Shown piece by piece: positions 18,299 through 27,466 of a DNA stretch of 64,000 nucleotides (position 1 is the stretch's first letter; each line of letters begins with the position of its first letter). The notes under the pieces are model-generated. The model worked only from the letters and a program-made list of their open reading frames with translations. It was not told the DNA's origin and searched no databases. The translations under genes were made by a program, and so were the position numbers. Origin of the DNA: Bacteroidota bacterium (GTDB lineage: Bacteria > Bacteroidota > Bacteroidia > AKYH767-A > OLB10); contig JADKFV010000003.1 in assembly GCA_016717325.1 (NCBI GenBank), positions 310,001-374,000 on the forward strand, read 5' to 3'.

Positions 18299-19030
18299 TC
18301 AACAAATGCCAAAAAAACGATTTTGACTAAAGAATAAAGTTGGTCCGGCAAAAATTACGCTATTTTCCCAGCCTTTTTCTTTTGCAATACCATTCATGCT
18401 TCTTACTTCTAAACCAAGTCCGAATGTGGGTTTGAAAAAATGCATATAAGCTAAATCAATTTCGATGGGTGTTTCCCATTCTATTTCGCATTCGATTTTT
18501 TCGTCTTCCTTTTCCAATTCTGTTTCGAATTCCAGTTCGCACACAATATTCATGGCAAACAAATTTTTATTTATTCTTTTATCAAGAATTATTTTTCCTT
18601 CTATTTCATATTCATCAGCCCCCACACCAAGTTCTAAATACAATGCCGAACCAATACTGTTTGCAACAGGATCGGATAATTGGAATTTCCACTCATTGCT
18701 AAAAGATGTTTCAATTTTAGTTTCGGTCGATAGTTCTGTTTTCGAAGTATCAATCAAAGCATATTTAAAATTTCTGGAGTTGAAGTAGAATGCTGTTTGG
18801 ATATTTCTGCCTAAACCAAATTTAAATTCTATGCGTGAATAAAGATGCCGGCCAAAGGTATAGTCGCTGTAAGCACAAACTTTGCCGGTGCGAAGTGTAG
18901 ACCATTACTCAATATCTAATGAGCCTTTCGATACTACATTTGATTGGCAAGTACTGACAAATACTCAGTCTTGTGTTTTTGCTGTTGTGCAATAAAAGAT
19001 CAGAAATGAAAGGATAATTAGGTGTTTCAT
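18299..19030 (-). pseudogene. Envelope protein gene with two in-frame nonsense codons
   Basis: Reading from an ATG at 19030, one frame runs to the stop at 18299 (244 codons). It opens with a good signal peptide (MKHLIILSFLIFYCTTAKTQ) but is cut by TGA at 18967-18965 and TAA at 18907-18905. The frame never changes, and the intervening sequence keeps protein-like composition. The 3' part, usable alone from a TTG at 18757 (152 residues), has alternating short strands (IEFKFGLGRNIQTAF, NSVIFAGPTLFFSQNRFF) like a small outer-membrane beta-barrel. No family is recognised with confidence. Substitutions rather than indels suggest real recent decay. Confidence 0.65.
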
Positions 19031-19316
19031 TATTTTTATTGGGGTGCGAATGAAGACGTTTTTTTAATTACCACTAAGAAGACGAATTAATCTTCTAACA
19101 ATGTTGGCACTATTTTTTTATTAAAAAAATTTTATCCGTGTTTAGAATAAAGCCACTTTATTTTGTAAAGAACATGACATATATCATACTTTTCGAAATT
19201 CAGTGTATATAACTTCGCCCTCGGTTGTTTACGTTCTTATTTTAATTATTAGAATAAAAACGTTCTATTGAATCACTAAAAAACAACCGACTTTATTTTA
19301 AATGTAACCTGAATGA

Positions 19317-19718
19317 TTGAATTACAAATTGATGAAATTTATTAAACCGATGAATAATATAAAAGTATCTGAAAATGAAAGTATTTCTAAAACTAGTGCA
19401 TTAAAATTATTTTGTTTTGCATTTATAGTTCTTTTTTTAATCACCAGTGGCCATAGTCTTTTTGGTCAGTTACCATCGCATTTTTATAATATCACTCTTG
19501 CTACAGGAATGAAGAATGTAGAAGGTGTTGTTTTCGATCACAACAAGCGTATGTATGCATGGGAAAAGAATGGAAAGATTATTATTATCGATAGCAATGG
19601 TGTTGCTAATCCTGCTGCGCTATTGAACATTGTGCCAGAAGTAGGTAACTGGAACGACCATGGATTGAACGGTTTGGTTCTTGATCCGATTTTAAAAACA
19701 ATGGATTTTTTTATGTAA
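19317..19718 (+). CDS. Secreted PQQ-type sugar dehydrogenase, N-terminal part
   Basis: 133 residues: a basic start, a hydrophobic signal/anchor (KLFCFAFIVLFLITSGHSLFG), then the first blades of a glucose/sorbosone dehydrogenase propeller (LATGMKNVEGVVFDH, WNDHGLNGLVLDP). The frame stops after a run of seven T at 19706-19712. With eight T it would read DFFYVNYVVDRHHLLY, exactly continuing into the next entry. It therefore belongs to one gene spanning 19317-22525. The start could also be an internal ATG (19332 or 19350). Confidence 0.82.
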   Translation: MNYKLMKFIKPMNNIKVSENESISKTSALKLFCFAFIVLFLITSGHSLFGQLPSHFYNITLATGMKNVEGVVFDHNKRMYAWEKNGKIIIIDSNGVANPAALLNIVPEVGNWNDHGLNGLVLDPILKTMDFFM

Positions 19719-19726
19719 ATTATGTT

Positions 19727-22525
19727 GTGGACCGTCATCACCTTTTATATAATGGAACTCCATCATATAACAAAGATTCTGATGAGTTCTATAATGCAAC
19801 TATTGCGCGTGTTACCAGATATACTGCCGATCCTTCGAGCGGATTTAATAAAGTAGTTCCGGGTAGTAGAAAAGTTATCATAGGCTCAACCAAGTTTAAT
19901 GGTATTCCGGTTACGCACAAATCACATGGTTCATGTGCAATGGTTTTTGGCACCGATGGTACTTTGTTGATTGCCACCGGTGATGGTGCTGCATATGGCG
20001 CTGCCGATAATGGTGCGCCAGGAGTCACTTATTCAGTTCAGGCATTGCTCGATTCAATAATTACACCCGAATTAAATGTAGGCGCTTTTCGCTCTCAGAT
20101 GATACAAAGTATAAATGGTAAAATCCTTCGTATCGATCCAAATACCGGAAACGGAGTTCCATCAAATCCATATTATGATCCAAATAATCCTGCATCGGCA
20201 CAATCAAAAGTGTGGTGCCTTGGATTAAGAAACCCATACACAATTAGTTTGAAACCCGGCACCGGAAGTACAAATCCAGCCGATGGAAATCCCGGTACAT
20301 TATACATAGGTGATGTAGGTTGGGATACATGGGAAGAGTTGAACATTGCAGATAAACCTAAGTTGAATTTTGGTTGGCCTATTTTCGAAGGACTTGATTA
20401 TTGCCCAGGTTATGGCCCATTAATTACACCAAATTATTTGGCAACAAATCCATTGTTTGGAATGGGTGGATGCACGCAACAGTATTTTAATTTTCAAGAA
20501 TTGTTGAAGCAGGCAACATTAGACACAACCATCACTTTCCGAAATCCCTGCGACACTTCGCAAATAATTCCTGACTCAATAAATACATTTTTTCATGCAC
20601 GTACTGCGTTAGAATTCCGGCATCATTATGATAGTACCCAGGTAGGAATTTTTAATGGAAACAACGCTGCAATTATTAGTGTTGATGATTCGTTATCGCC
20701 TTGTAAAGGTGAACCTTTTGGAGGCGATTGTATTATTGATGGAATGTTTTATCAGGGCGATAATTTCCCCTCATGGTATAAGGGAAAATATTTTTTTGGT
20801 GAGTTCGAAGATGAATGGATTCGTGCCATGACATTAGATACAAATGATAAACCTACAGCCGTTAATTTATTTGCAGAAAGTACCGGATATATAACACATA
20901 TTACCGAAAATCCTTTTGATGGTACCTTGGTTTATGTAAAGTTTCCTGATGAAATACATAAGATATGTTATGCATGCATGCCCGATATGCCGCCTGTGGC
21001 AATAGCTTTGGCCGATACTACTTTGGGTGGCGATACACTAACAGTAAATTTTGATGGCAGCAAATCGTCCGATCCCGACAATTCACTTTTATCGTACTCA
21101 TGGAATTTTGGCGACAATACAACAAGTACATTAATGAACCCGCAACATTTTTACACTGCTTCGGCACCGGGAGTTTCTACAACTTATATTGCTGTGCTTA
21201 CTGTTACCGATGATAGTAGTCACACATCATCCGATTCTATTTATATCACACTTAATAACACTGCACCGGTTGTAAATATTTCGAGCTTTAACGATGGCGA
21301 TTTGTTTTCGAGTAATAATACAAGTGCATTACCTTTAAGTGCAAATGTTTTTGATGCCGAGCAAGATTCAACACAATTATTTTATGAGTGGAAAGTAATT
21401 TTGCATCGCAATGGAAACGATTCGGTTGTGATGATTGATAGTAATAAAATTTCAGCAGTGTTGCTAATACCACAAGTGTGCCCGGCTGTAGATGTGTATT
21501 ATAAAATAATTTTTACAGTTACCGACATCTATGGAGAAACAGGAATTGATAGCGGCAGTGTATATCCTGATTGCAATATTCCGGCAGCACAAATTTCATT
21601 TGCAAATGTTGGCCTGTGTCAAAACGATTCTGTTTATTTTATTGATGCATCGTTGCATTTTCCAATTGCATGGCTTTGGACTTTTACAGGAGGAAGCCCT
21701 GCTGCATCAACGTTACAATCTCCGGTAGTTTACTACACCCAGCCAGGTATATATTCTGTCACATTGGTTGTTACCAATATTTTGGGTATCGATTCCATAA
21801 CGCAAAATTATACAGTAAATACTAACCCAACTGTAAACCTGGGCAACGATACTGCTGTTTGTCTTAATACTTCATTACAGCTGAATGCTGCAAATACAGG
21901 TTCTTCTTATTTATGGAGTACGGGTAACACCATTCAAACAATTAGTATAAATGTTGCCGGTACGTATACGGTTACTGTTGTTGACACAAATGGCTGTAAA
22001 GCAAAAGACGAAATTGTAATTAGTGCTTATACTTTGCCTGTGGTTTCAATATCAACATTAAACGATACAGTTTGTGTTCAGGCGGGAGTTGTAAATATTG
22101 CAGGCTTGCCAACAGGTGGAATATTCAATGGCAGCGGAATGACAGGTAATGTTTTTGATCCTGCTGCTGCAGGACTTGGTTCTCATACTGTGCAATACAC
22201 TTATACTGATAGTTTAGGATGCAGCAATTCCGACTCAGTTGCCATATGGGTTGATGCTTGCCTGTCTATACCGGTTACTGATAACAATGGTGTTAAAATT
22301 TATCCAAATCCAACTCACGATAAAATTTATATCAGCACTGGTAATATTAGCTCCGGATTTAATTTTGTGCTGAGTGAAATGTCGGGAAAAACATTGCTGA
22401 AAAAATTTATTGCTGATTCAAAACAACTCGAAGAAATTTCGTTGAAGGGGTTTGCCAAAGGAATATACTTGATTCAAATATCAAATGCGCAGTTGAACTA
22501 TTATCGCAAAATTGTGATTGAGTAA
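19727..22525 (+). CDS. PQQ-type sugar dehydrogenase with PKD domains and T9SS tail, main part
   Basis: The main body of the gene begun at 19317. The six-bladed GSDH propeller shows SHGSCAMVFGTDGTLLIATG, INGKILRIDPNTGNGVPSNP, WCLGLRNPYTI and YIGDVGWDTWEELNI. A PKD domain follows (SYSWNFGDN, near 21090-21230), then a second Ig/PKD region (WLWTFTGGSP near 21680), an SprB-like module (VAGTYTVTVVDTNGC near 21960) and a T9SS type A tail (VKIYPNPTHDKIYIS). Relatives oxidise aldose or sorbosone-type sugars outside the cell with PQQ. The cofactor and substrate are inferred from family only. Confidence 0.88.
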   Translation: MDRHHLLYNGTPSYNKDSDEFYNATIARVTRYTADPSSGFNKVVPGSRKVIIGSTKFNGIPVTHKSHGSCAMVFGTDGTLLIATGDGAAYGAADNGAPGVTYSVQALLDSIITPELNVGAFRSQMIQSINGKILRIDPNTGNGVPSNPYYDPNNPASAQSKVWCLGLRNPYTISLKPGTGSTNPADGNPGTLYIGDVGWDTWEELNIADKPKLNFGWPIFEGLDYCPGYGPLITPNYLATNPLFGMGGCTQQYFNFQELLKQATLDTTITFRNPCDTSQIIPDSINTFFHARTALEFRHHYDSTQVGIFNGNNAAIISVDDSLSPCKGEPFGGDCIIDGMFYQGDNFPSWYKGKYFFGEFEDEWIRAMTLDTNDKPTAVNLFAESTGYITHITENPFDGTLVYVKFPDEIHKICYACMPDMPPVAIALADTTLGGDTLTVNFDGSKSSDPDNSLLSYSWNFGDNTTSTLMNPQHFYTASAPGVSTTYIAVLTVTDDSSHTSSDSIYITLNNTAPVVNISSFNDGDLFSSNNTSALPLSANVFDAEQDSTQLFYEWKVILHRNGNDSVVMIDSNKISAVLLIPQVCPAVDVYYKIIFTVTDIYGETGIDSGSVYPDCNIPAAQISFANVGLCQNDSVYFIDASLHFPIAWLWTFTGGSPAASTLQSPVVYYTQPGIYSVTLVVTNILGIDSITQNYTVNTNPTVNLGNDTAVCLNTSLQLNAANTGSSYLWSTGNTIQTISINVAGTYTVTVVDTNGCKAKDEIVISAYTLPVVSISTLNDTVCVQAGVVNIAGLPTGGIFNGSGMTGNVFDPAAAGLGSHTVQYTYTDSLGCSNSDSVAIWVDACLSIPVTDNNGVKIYPNPTHDKIYISTGNISSGFNFVLSEMSGKTLLKKFIADSKQLEEISLKGFAKGIYLIQISNAQLNYYRKIVIE

Positions 22526-22741
22526 TTCTTTTCTTTTTGGCAGGTTGGGTTTATATGTTTAAATAGATTTTTATCTTTTCTATTGCTGGTAATAAATGGA
22601 ATGTTTTTAAATTTGTGTGGTCTTAAATTCAACAACTATTTTTTTTGTTCAAAGCAATAAGGGAATCTTTACTTAGATCAATTTTAGCCTTTTCCATTTT
22701 GTTGTGTTTTCACCAACCAACCTCTCACCAACTATAATATT

Positions 22742-24007
22742 TTAATTAAACATCACTGCAATCTTAGAAGAAAGCAAAGCCTTTTCTGATGGTGATTGAG
22801 TTAATGAAATTGCTTTTTCAAAATTCTTTTTTGAATCCTCTCTGCGGTTCAATCGTAAATTTATTTCGCCCAACAAGCTGTAATATAAATAAATTGTTTC
22901 CAGTTTTTTGTTGTCATTCATTTCCTCTAATTGTTGCAGTGCAACAAGGGGGCCGTGCAATTGCATAACCACAGCAATTTTATTTAATAGTGTGGCAGGT
23001 GATAGAGAAATCTTGCACAACATTTCGTAATAATTCAAAATTAATTTCCAGTTTGTTTTATCAAAACTTGGCGATGTACAATGTTCGTATGCAATGGCCG
23101 CCTCAAGATGATAGGTGCTCAAAGTATTGCCATAGGCGGCTTTGTTCATATAGAAATTTCCATGTTCAAGCATATCGGCATTCCATTTTGTGCGGTCTTG
23201 ATTTGGTAATAATATTATTTCGCCTGTTGCTGTAAGCCTACTTTCACTGCGCGAAGAATGAAAGCACATCAATGCCATTAATGCGAAAGTTTCTGGTTGC
23301 TGAGTGTGAGGGTTGTCTATTAAGAGTTTGCAAAGTAATAACGCTTCGCGAATCAAATCTTCGCGAATTAATTCTTTTGCATGTGTGGAATTGTATCCTT
23401 CATTAAACAGTAAATAAATAGAATTTAAAACAACATCGGTTCTGTTTTTTATTTCTTCCACCGAAGGAATTTCTAATTTTACTTTTTCTTTTCTAAAAAA
23501 TTCTTTTGTACGATAAAGCCTTTTCGATACAGCCTCTTCCGATGTAAGAAATGCTTTGGCAATTTCGGCAGTGCTAAATCCACATAGTGTTTTTAATATA
23601 AGTGTTATTTGATTTTCTCCCGAAATATTTGGGTGGCAACATGCAAACATCATTCGCAACATATCATCTTTCACCAATTCTTTTTTGAATAAATTTTCCA
23701 TTGTTGTTGCCAGTGTATATTCCGACTTTAATAATGCTCTTTCGCTATCGTTAAAATCATATTGTACGTTGTATTTATTTTTTCTAATAACATCTATGGC
23801 TTTATTTTTTGCAACACGAAATAGCCATGCCGATGGATTGTCGGGTACACCTTTATATTTCCATACTTGCAAAGCATCAATAAAAGTTTGCTGCACCACA
23901 TCTTCGGCAGTTTCTAAATTTTCGGTACCAAATATCTTTGTCAAAACAGAAACCATCTTGCCTGATTCGTGACGAAACAGATGGGAGGTGAGTTGATTTA
24001 TATTCAT
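22742..24007 (-). CDS. ECF42-type RNA polymerase sigma factor with TPR-like C-terminal extension
   Basis: 421 residues. Region 2 lies within residues 1-77 (AEDVVQQTFIDALQVWKY, PSAWLFRVAKNKAIDVIRKN) and region 4 at about 113-172 (LRMMFACCHPNISGENQITL, FSTAEIAKAFLTSEEAVSKR). A ~240-residue extension follows, with the DUF6596 segment (YLLFNEGYNS) and helical TPR-like repeats to the end. This architecture defines the ECF42 group, which lacks a classical anti-sigma factor and is typically found next to YCII/DGPF proteins. Such a gene lies at 26454-26804 with several other small enzymes on the same strand. The C-terminal extension probably takes the regulatory role. Confidence 0.9.
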   Translation of the reverse strand: MNINQLTSHLFRHESGKMVSVLTKIFGTENLETAEDVVQQTFIDALQVWKYKGVPDNPSAWLFRVAKNKAIDVIRKNKYNVQYDFNDSERALLKSEYTLATTMENLFKKELVKDDMLRMMFACCHPNISGENQITLILKTLCGFSTAEIAKAFLTSEEAVSKRLYRTKEFFRKEKVKLEIPSVEEIKNRTDVVLNSIYLLFNEGYNSTHAKELIREDLIREALLLCKLLIDNPHTQQPETFALMALMCFHSSRSESRLTATGEIILLPNQDRTKWNADMLEHGNFYMNKAAYGNTLSTYHLEAAIAYEHCTSPSFDKTNWKLILNYYEMLCKISLSPATLLNKIAVVMQLHGPLVALQQLEEMNDNKKLETIYLYYSLLGEINLRLNRREDSKKNFEKAISLTQSPSEKALLSSKIAVMFN

Positions 24008-24011
24008 TTTT

Positions 24012-24180
24012 TTAATTAGTTAGTGGGGATAGTGGTCAGTGGGACAGTGGACAGTGGGGATAGTGGTCAGTGGGACAGTGGTCAGTGGGACAGTGGACAT
24101 TGGGATAGTAGTCAGTAGGGATAGTGGACAGTGGGAAAGTGAACAGTGTGTTATTGATCAGTGGGACAAAGGACAGTTCA
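24012..24180 (+). repeat. Minisatellite of gtgg(t/a)cagtgggaca-type units
   Basis: About a dozen imperfect 10-12-base units built on cagtggga(c/t)a and gtggtcagtggg. The array lies immediately upstream of the sigma-factor start and reads in the opposite sense to the array at 24300-24435. The short frames through it are repeat artefacts. Confidence 0.75.
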
Positions 24181-24299
24181 GAGGTAGCCATTTTGGAGAG
24201 TTTTCTGAATAGAATTATTTTCATTCGTAAAATGATTTTCGCAATTATTTTTTGTAATGTATTTCCCGTTTGCCGCAATTAAATTTTCCAGAAACTACT

Positions 24300-24435
24300 C
24301 TATTACTTCCCCCGGACCACCGCATAACTTCCTTCACTGACCACCCTATAACTTCCGCCCTGACCACTGTCCCACTATCCTCCTGACCACTGCATAACTT
24401 CCTCACTGACCACTGTATTACTCCCGCCTTCCCCC
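24300..24435 (-). repeat. Second minisatellite block, inverted relative to the first
   Basis: Units such as ctgaccactgtcccactatc and ctgaccactg-ataacttcc are the reverse complement of the 24012-24180 units. A further short piece with the same words (aactgaccactatcccactg) lies near 24956-24975, beyond the four-helix-bundle gene. Confidence 0.7.
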
Positions 24436-24444
24436 TAAAGAATC

Positions 24445-24789
24445 TTAAAGCGATTTAATAAGTCCAGTAATTATTTTCGAAATTTCTGTTGATCGGATAA
24501 TCAATTTGTCAGTTGTTTCTTGTTCAATATACTTAAGTCTGCAAGCTAAGTTCAACATAGATTTCACTTCACTACAAGAAGCAAGCGAAAAAAACAAAAA
24601 CCGTCTAAAGTCGGCATGAGAACTTCTGTCGAATCTTTCAGCTATATTATTTGAAATAGAAACTGATGCTCTACAAATTTGATTTCTGAAATCCCAGTCC
24701 TTATTATCTTTAAATACGGCATAAATATCTACAGTAAAATCTTGCGCTTTTTGCCAGGCAATTATATCTTCAAATTTCTGTAATTTCAT
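24445..24789 (-). CDS. Four-helix-bundle protein (23S rRNA-intervening-sequence family)
   Basis: 114 residues with family signatures FEDIIAWQKAQDFTVDIY, QICRASVSISNNIAERFDR and FRRFLFFSLASCSEVKSMLN. The family (S23/IVP-like) forms pentameric four-helix bundles and is structurally related to the Avd accessory proteins of diversity-generating retroelements. In most genomes its role is unknown. It interrupts the otherwise consistent sigma-factor gene block and is bounded on both sides by minisatellite sequence, suggesting it arrived as a unit. No reverse transcriptase or variable repeat is seen nearby. Confidence 0.9.
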   Translation of the reverse strand: MKLQKFEDIIAWQKAQDFTVDIYAVFKDNKDWDFRNQICRASVSISNNIAERFDRSSHADFRRFLFFSLASCSEVKSMLNLACRLKYIEQETTDKLIIRSTEISKIITGLIKSL

Positions 24790-24991
24790 TTATGTTTATA
24801 AATTCGGTTTTATTTCTTGAAAATTAAAATTCTTAAATGCTATTATCCATCAATTCTGGAATTGAGTAAATCCAAAGCATCAAAAAAGAAAGTAAGAAGT
24901 AGGTAACAATCAAAACGAATTTTTTTCAGTTACTCAAGAAAACAAACACTTCCCCAACTGACCACTATCCCACTGATCGCTTCCCCCTCCA

Positions 24992-25426
24992 TCAATTCTT
25001 TGGATAATCGAAATTCACCATCCAGTTAATGCCAAACTTATCGGTAAACATTCCAAAATATGCCCCCCAAAAAGTTTTTTCTAACGGCATTGTTACTCGT
25101 CCTCCGGCAGACAATCCATCAAATAATTTTGTTGCTTCTTCCTCACTTTCAGCATTAAGCGAAATTGTAATATTATTTCCTTCTTTGTAATTACTTGCCC
25201 ATTCACCACCGGTGTCACTGCCAAACAAGTTAGTTTCTTTACTGATTGGTAAAACAACATGCATTATTCTTCCACCTTCTTCTGCGGGCATTGTTTTGCC
25301 TTCAACCGGAGGCATGTCTTTAAAATAATTTATGTCGGCAAATTCGTTTCCAAATACCGATTTGTAAAAATTAAATGCTGCTTCGCAATTTCCATTAAAT
25401 GTTAAGTAGGGATTTACTTGTGCCAT
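24992..25426 (-). CDS. VOC family protein (PhnB-like)
   Basis: 144 residues: MAQVNPYLTFNGNCEAAFNF at the start, then FYKSVFGNEF, GGRIMHVVLPI and FWGAYFGMFTDKFGINWMVN. These are the features of the PhnB/glyoxalase-like vicinal oxygen chelate family, related to proteins annotated as demethylubiquinone methyltransferase-like. Specific activity is unknown. It belongs to the run of small genes that accompany the ECF42 sigma factor. Confidence 0.9.
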   Translation of the reverse strand: MAQVNPYLTFNGNCEAAFNFYKSVFGNEFADINYFKDMPPVEGKTMPAEEGGRIMHVVLPISKETNLFGSDTGGEWASNYKEGNNITISLNAESEEEATKLFDGLSAGGRVTMPLEKTFWGAYFGMFTDKFGINWMVNFDYPKN

Positions 25427-25539
25427 TTTTAATTGATTTTTATTTGTTTATATTTTGATTTGTAGAAGCGAAAATAAAAAAAAATCCATGACAATTGATT
25501 TGTAATTTGTCATGGATTTCGAATTAGATTAGAACGAGT

Positions 25540-25977
25540 TTAACGCCATGCGCTTATAATTGCTGCGGCCACAGAAACGCGAACAAACCAATATCCCATT
25601 TGCACTGCCATCCATCCTTTTGTTTGTCCACTATGCAATGCAGGGGTACCCATCACAGGCAATACTACAAGCAGCGTTAGTATCACGGCATGAAAAAGCC
25701 CATGCTGTGGTGTGTGAAAACTGTGCCCATCTGGTGCAGTATCCTGCCCGGGTCCTGTAACATTTGTTACAAGAAAAAGAGTAAATAACAAAGTGTAAAG
25801 AGCGGTCAATCCGTAAACCATTCCCGGATTTTTGGGTTTCATTTCGTCAACGGTTTTTCCGTTGGCCTTGGCCCACATTGTTCCCATTAACGCAGGGTGA
25901 AACCATGCATAACCTATTACCATTTGCGCTACGAACGCTACAGCTACAGCTGCCCAATTAATGTGCATTTCTTCCAT
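25540..25977 (-). CDS. DUF1761 family membrane protein
   Basis: 145 residues with four hydrophobic helices. The N-terminal INWAAVAVAFVAQMVIGYAW, MWAKANGKTVDEM and the final MGYWFVRVSVAAAIISAW match DUF1761. Function unknown; the family often occurs among genes controlled by or linked to ECF sigma factors of this kind. It is 42 bases downstream of the completed SRPBCC gene. Confidence 0.87.
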   Translation of the reverse strand: MEEMHINWAAVAVAFVAQMVIGYAWFHPALMGTMWAKANGKTVDEMKPKNPGMVYGLTALYTLLFTLFLVTNVTGPGQDTAPDGHSFHTPQHGLFHAVILTLLVVLPVMGTPALHSGQTKGWMAVQMGYWFVRVSVAAAIISAWR

Positions 25978-26162
25978 AATTATTTTTTTTTATTTTGTTT
26001 AGAAGTTTGTTTTTATTTGTTAGAATTCTAAAATCGATTTTAGTTTTTTTAAATCTTTCATGTTAGCGTTGCGCATCATCATGCTAATAAATGGTGCAAA
26101 AAATTTTGAGAACCCTGTAGGATTTCCACAATTGCGCAAACTCATTTCTGTAATGTTGTTGT

Positions 26163-26450
26163 CTATTTTTTAAATGTGTAAGTCGTTTCCATTGGAAAGG
26201 GTCCCTCTGCCATGCGCATTGCAAATTTATTTTCGTTCATCTCTACTATTTCATAAGTGTACGAAAGTTTTTTACCCATGAAGTGAGCAACAAATGCAAT
26301 CTGTGAATTTAATTTTAATGGTTTTTCTGTTTTCCATTCCACCGATTTAATATTCACATACCACAAAGGGGCGTTATCGGGATTGCAAGCGAATGCCGAA
26401 ACTTCGTTCAACGATTTATTGATAATTATTTGTGTAATTACATCAACCAC
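26163..26450 (-). CDS. SRPBCC family protein (frameshifted near its middle)
   Basis: 95 residues in this frame: a polyketide-cyclase/START-type fold beginning ITQIIINKSLNEVSAFACNP with NAPLWYVNIKSVEWK. The start is a GTG three bases after the YCII stop, implying coupled translation. The frame ends at a run of six T (plus strand 26166-26171). With one more, it continues as FKKIDNNITEMSLRNCGNPT to a stop at 26022-26020, giving a normal length of about 144 residues. It is therefore probably intact in the cell. The ligand is unknown. Confidence 0.8.
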   Translation of the reverse strand: MVDVITQIIINKSLNEVSAFACNPDNAPLWYVNIKSVEWKTEKPLKLNSQIAFVAHFMGKKLSYTYEIVEMNENKFAMRMAEGPFPMETTYTFKK

Positions 26451-26453
26451 AAA

Positions 26454-26804
26454 TTACATTTTTAATTCCTGAATTTCGCGTACTTCAACTTTGCCATCCT
26501 CAAATTCGAGTATGGGGCAATCCTTCGAAATTTCGAGAGCGGCATCGTACGAGTTGGCTTTACAAATTAAATATCCTCCAACCATTTCTTTACCTTCCAT
26601 AAAAGGGCCATCGGAAATTATTTTTTTTGGACCTGAAACTTGCTTGCCCGTTCCATTAAGTGGTTGTGCTCCTACAAGTTTTCCTTCTTGAGCCAGGTTG
26701 CCCATCCACACCATCCATTTTTGCATGTGTGCTTGTTGTTCTTCGGGAGAACTTATTGCCATACGGCCATCTCCACCTCGAAACAATAATAAGTATTCTT
26801 TCAT
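26454..26804 (-). CDS. YCII-related (DGPF) protein, ECF42 partner
   Basis: 116 residues: MKEYLLLFRG at the start, a conserved EEQQAHMQKWMVWMGNLAQE helix, and DGPF at residues 65-68 inside ISDGPFMEGKEMVGGYLI. This is the hallmark of the DGPF subgroup of YCII domains, small ferredoxin-like-fold proteins of unknown activity that are the conserved neighbours of ECF42 sigma factors. It sits directly before the SRPBCC gene and after a VOC gene. Confidence 0.92.
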   Translation of the reverse strand: MKEYLLLFRGGDGRMAISSPEEQQAHMQKWMVWMGNLAQEGKLVGAQPLNGTGKQVSGPKKIISDGPFMEGKEMVGGYLICKANSYDAALEISKDCPILEFEDGKVEVREIQELKM

Positions 26805-26944
26805 TTTTTTATTTGTTTTTTTAAGTTGAGAAATTATTTGTTTGAATGAAGTCCAATAGAGTTTCCTTCGTTATCGATAAAGAAAGCCATAAAACCATTT
26901 TCACCTAAACTGGTTTTGGGCATAGTGACTTGTCCGTCGGCTTT

Positions 26945-27214
26945 CTACACTTTCGACAATGCTTTTTTCAAATCAGGATTCGCATTCAAATAAATAAGAA
27001 CACCGGATTTACTCGGCTTGTGCATTTTACTTTGGCACAGTCCACCATTGGCTTTTCCACTTGTGGGGTCGAATGGAAAGAAAGCCATTTGCGTTCCCAT
27101 CATATCCATTTCCTGCATTTTAATTCCAAAAATAGTTTCGTAAAACTTTTTTGCACGTTTGATATCTTTCACCGAGATTTCAAACCAGTTGAGTGAATTT
27201 TCTTGTGATGTCAT
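26945..27214 (-). CDS. VOC family protein with premature TAG
   Basis: 89 residues: LNWFEISVKDIKRAKKFYET, IFGIKMQEMDMMGTQMAFFP and GGLCQSKMHKPSKSGVLIYL, a glyoxalase/bleomycin-resistance-like domain. The frame is stopped by TAG at 26947-26945 but continues in the same frame as KADGQVTMPKTSLGENGFMA to a natural stop at 26836-26834 (127 codons in total). A single G-to-T change (GAG to TAG) explains it. Either a base-call error or a real nonsense mutation that removes the last strand and metal-site region. Confidence 0.8.
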   Translation of the reverse strand: MTSQENSLNWFEISVKDIKRAKKFYETIFGIKMQEMDMMGTQMAFFPFDPTSGKANGGLCQSKMHKPSKSGVLIYLNANPDLKKALSKV

Positions 27215-27306
27215 TTTGTTTTTTTTTAAAGATTAAATTATTTTAAATACTGTCTTTTTTAATTCATTTTTCCAACGAAGGCTCAAAGTTATTTGTACTT
27301 ATTTTT

Positions 27307-27449
27307 GCCACAAAGGCACGAAGGCGCAAAGTTTTAAAATTCTTTTTTTGCAACATAATTCCAAACATAATTATCATTGTATTCCTTAGTGCCTTTGCGC
27401 CTTTGTGGCTAAATTGTATTTATATTACTTTGTGCCCTAATGGCTAAAT
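27307..27449. repeat. Inverted copies of a GCCACAAAGGCACGAAGGCGCAAAG-type element
   Basis: A copy at 27307-27331 faces an inverted copy at 27386-27409, and a third, weaker one (ctttgtgccctaatggc) lies near 27428-27444. The same word family recurs at 59890-60300. It is a dispersed non-coding repeat. Confidence 0.65.
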
Positions 27450-27466
27450 TTATTTGCAAATGAAAA

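Noticed and set aside
24036..24278. Open frame of 80 codons on the minus strand
   Set aside because: It runs through the minisatellite and its product is a HCPTDHYP-type repeat; an artefact of the repeat.
24445..24789. Diversity-generating retroelement (Avd-like protein)
   Set aside because: No reverse transcriptase, template repeat or variable repeat is visible in the window; only the small four-helix-bundle gene is present.
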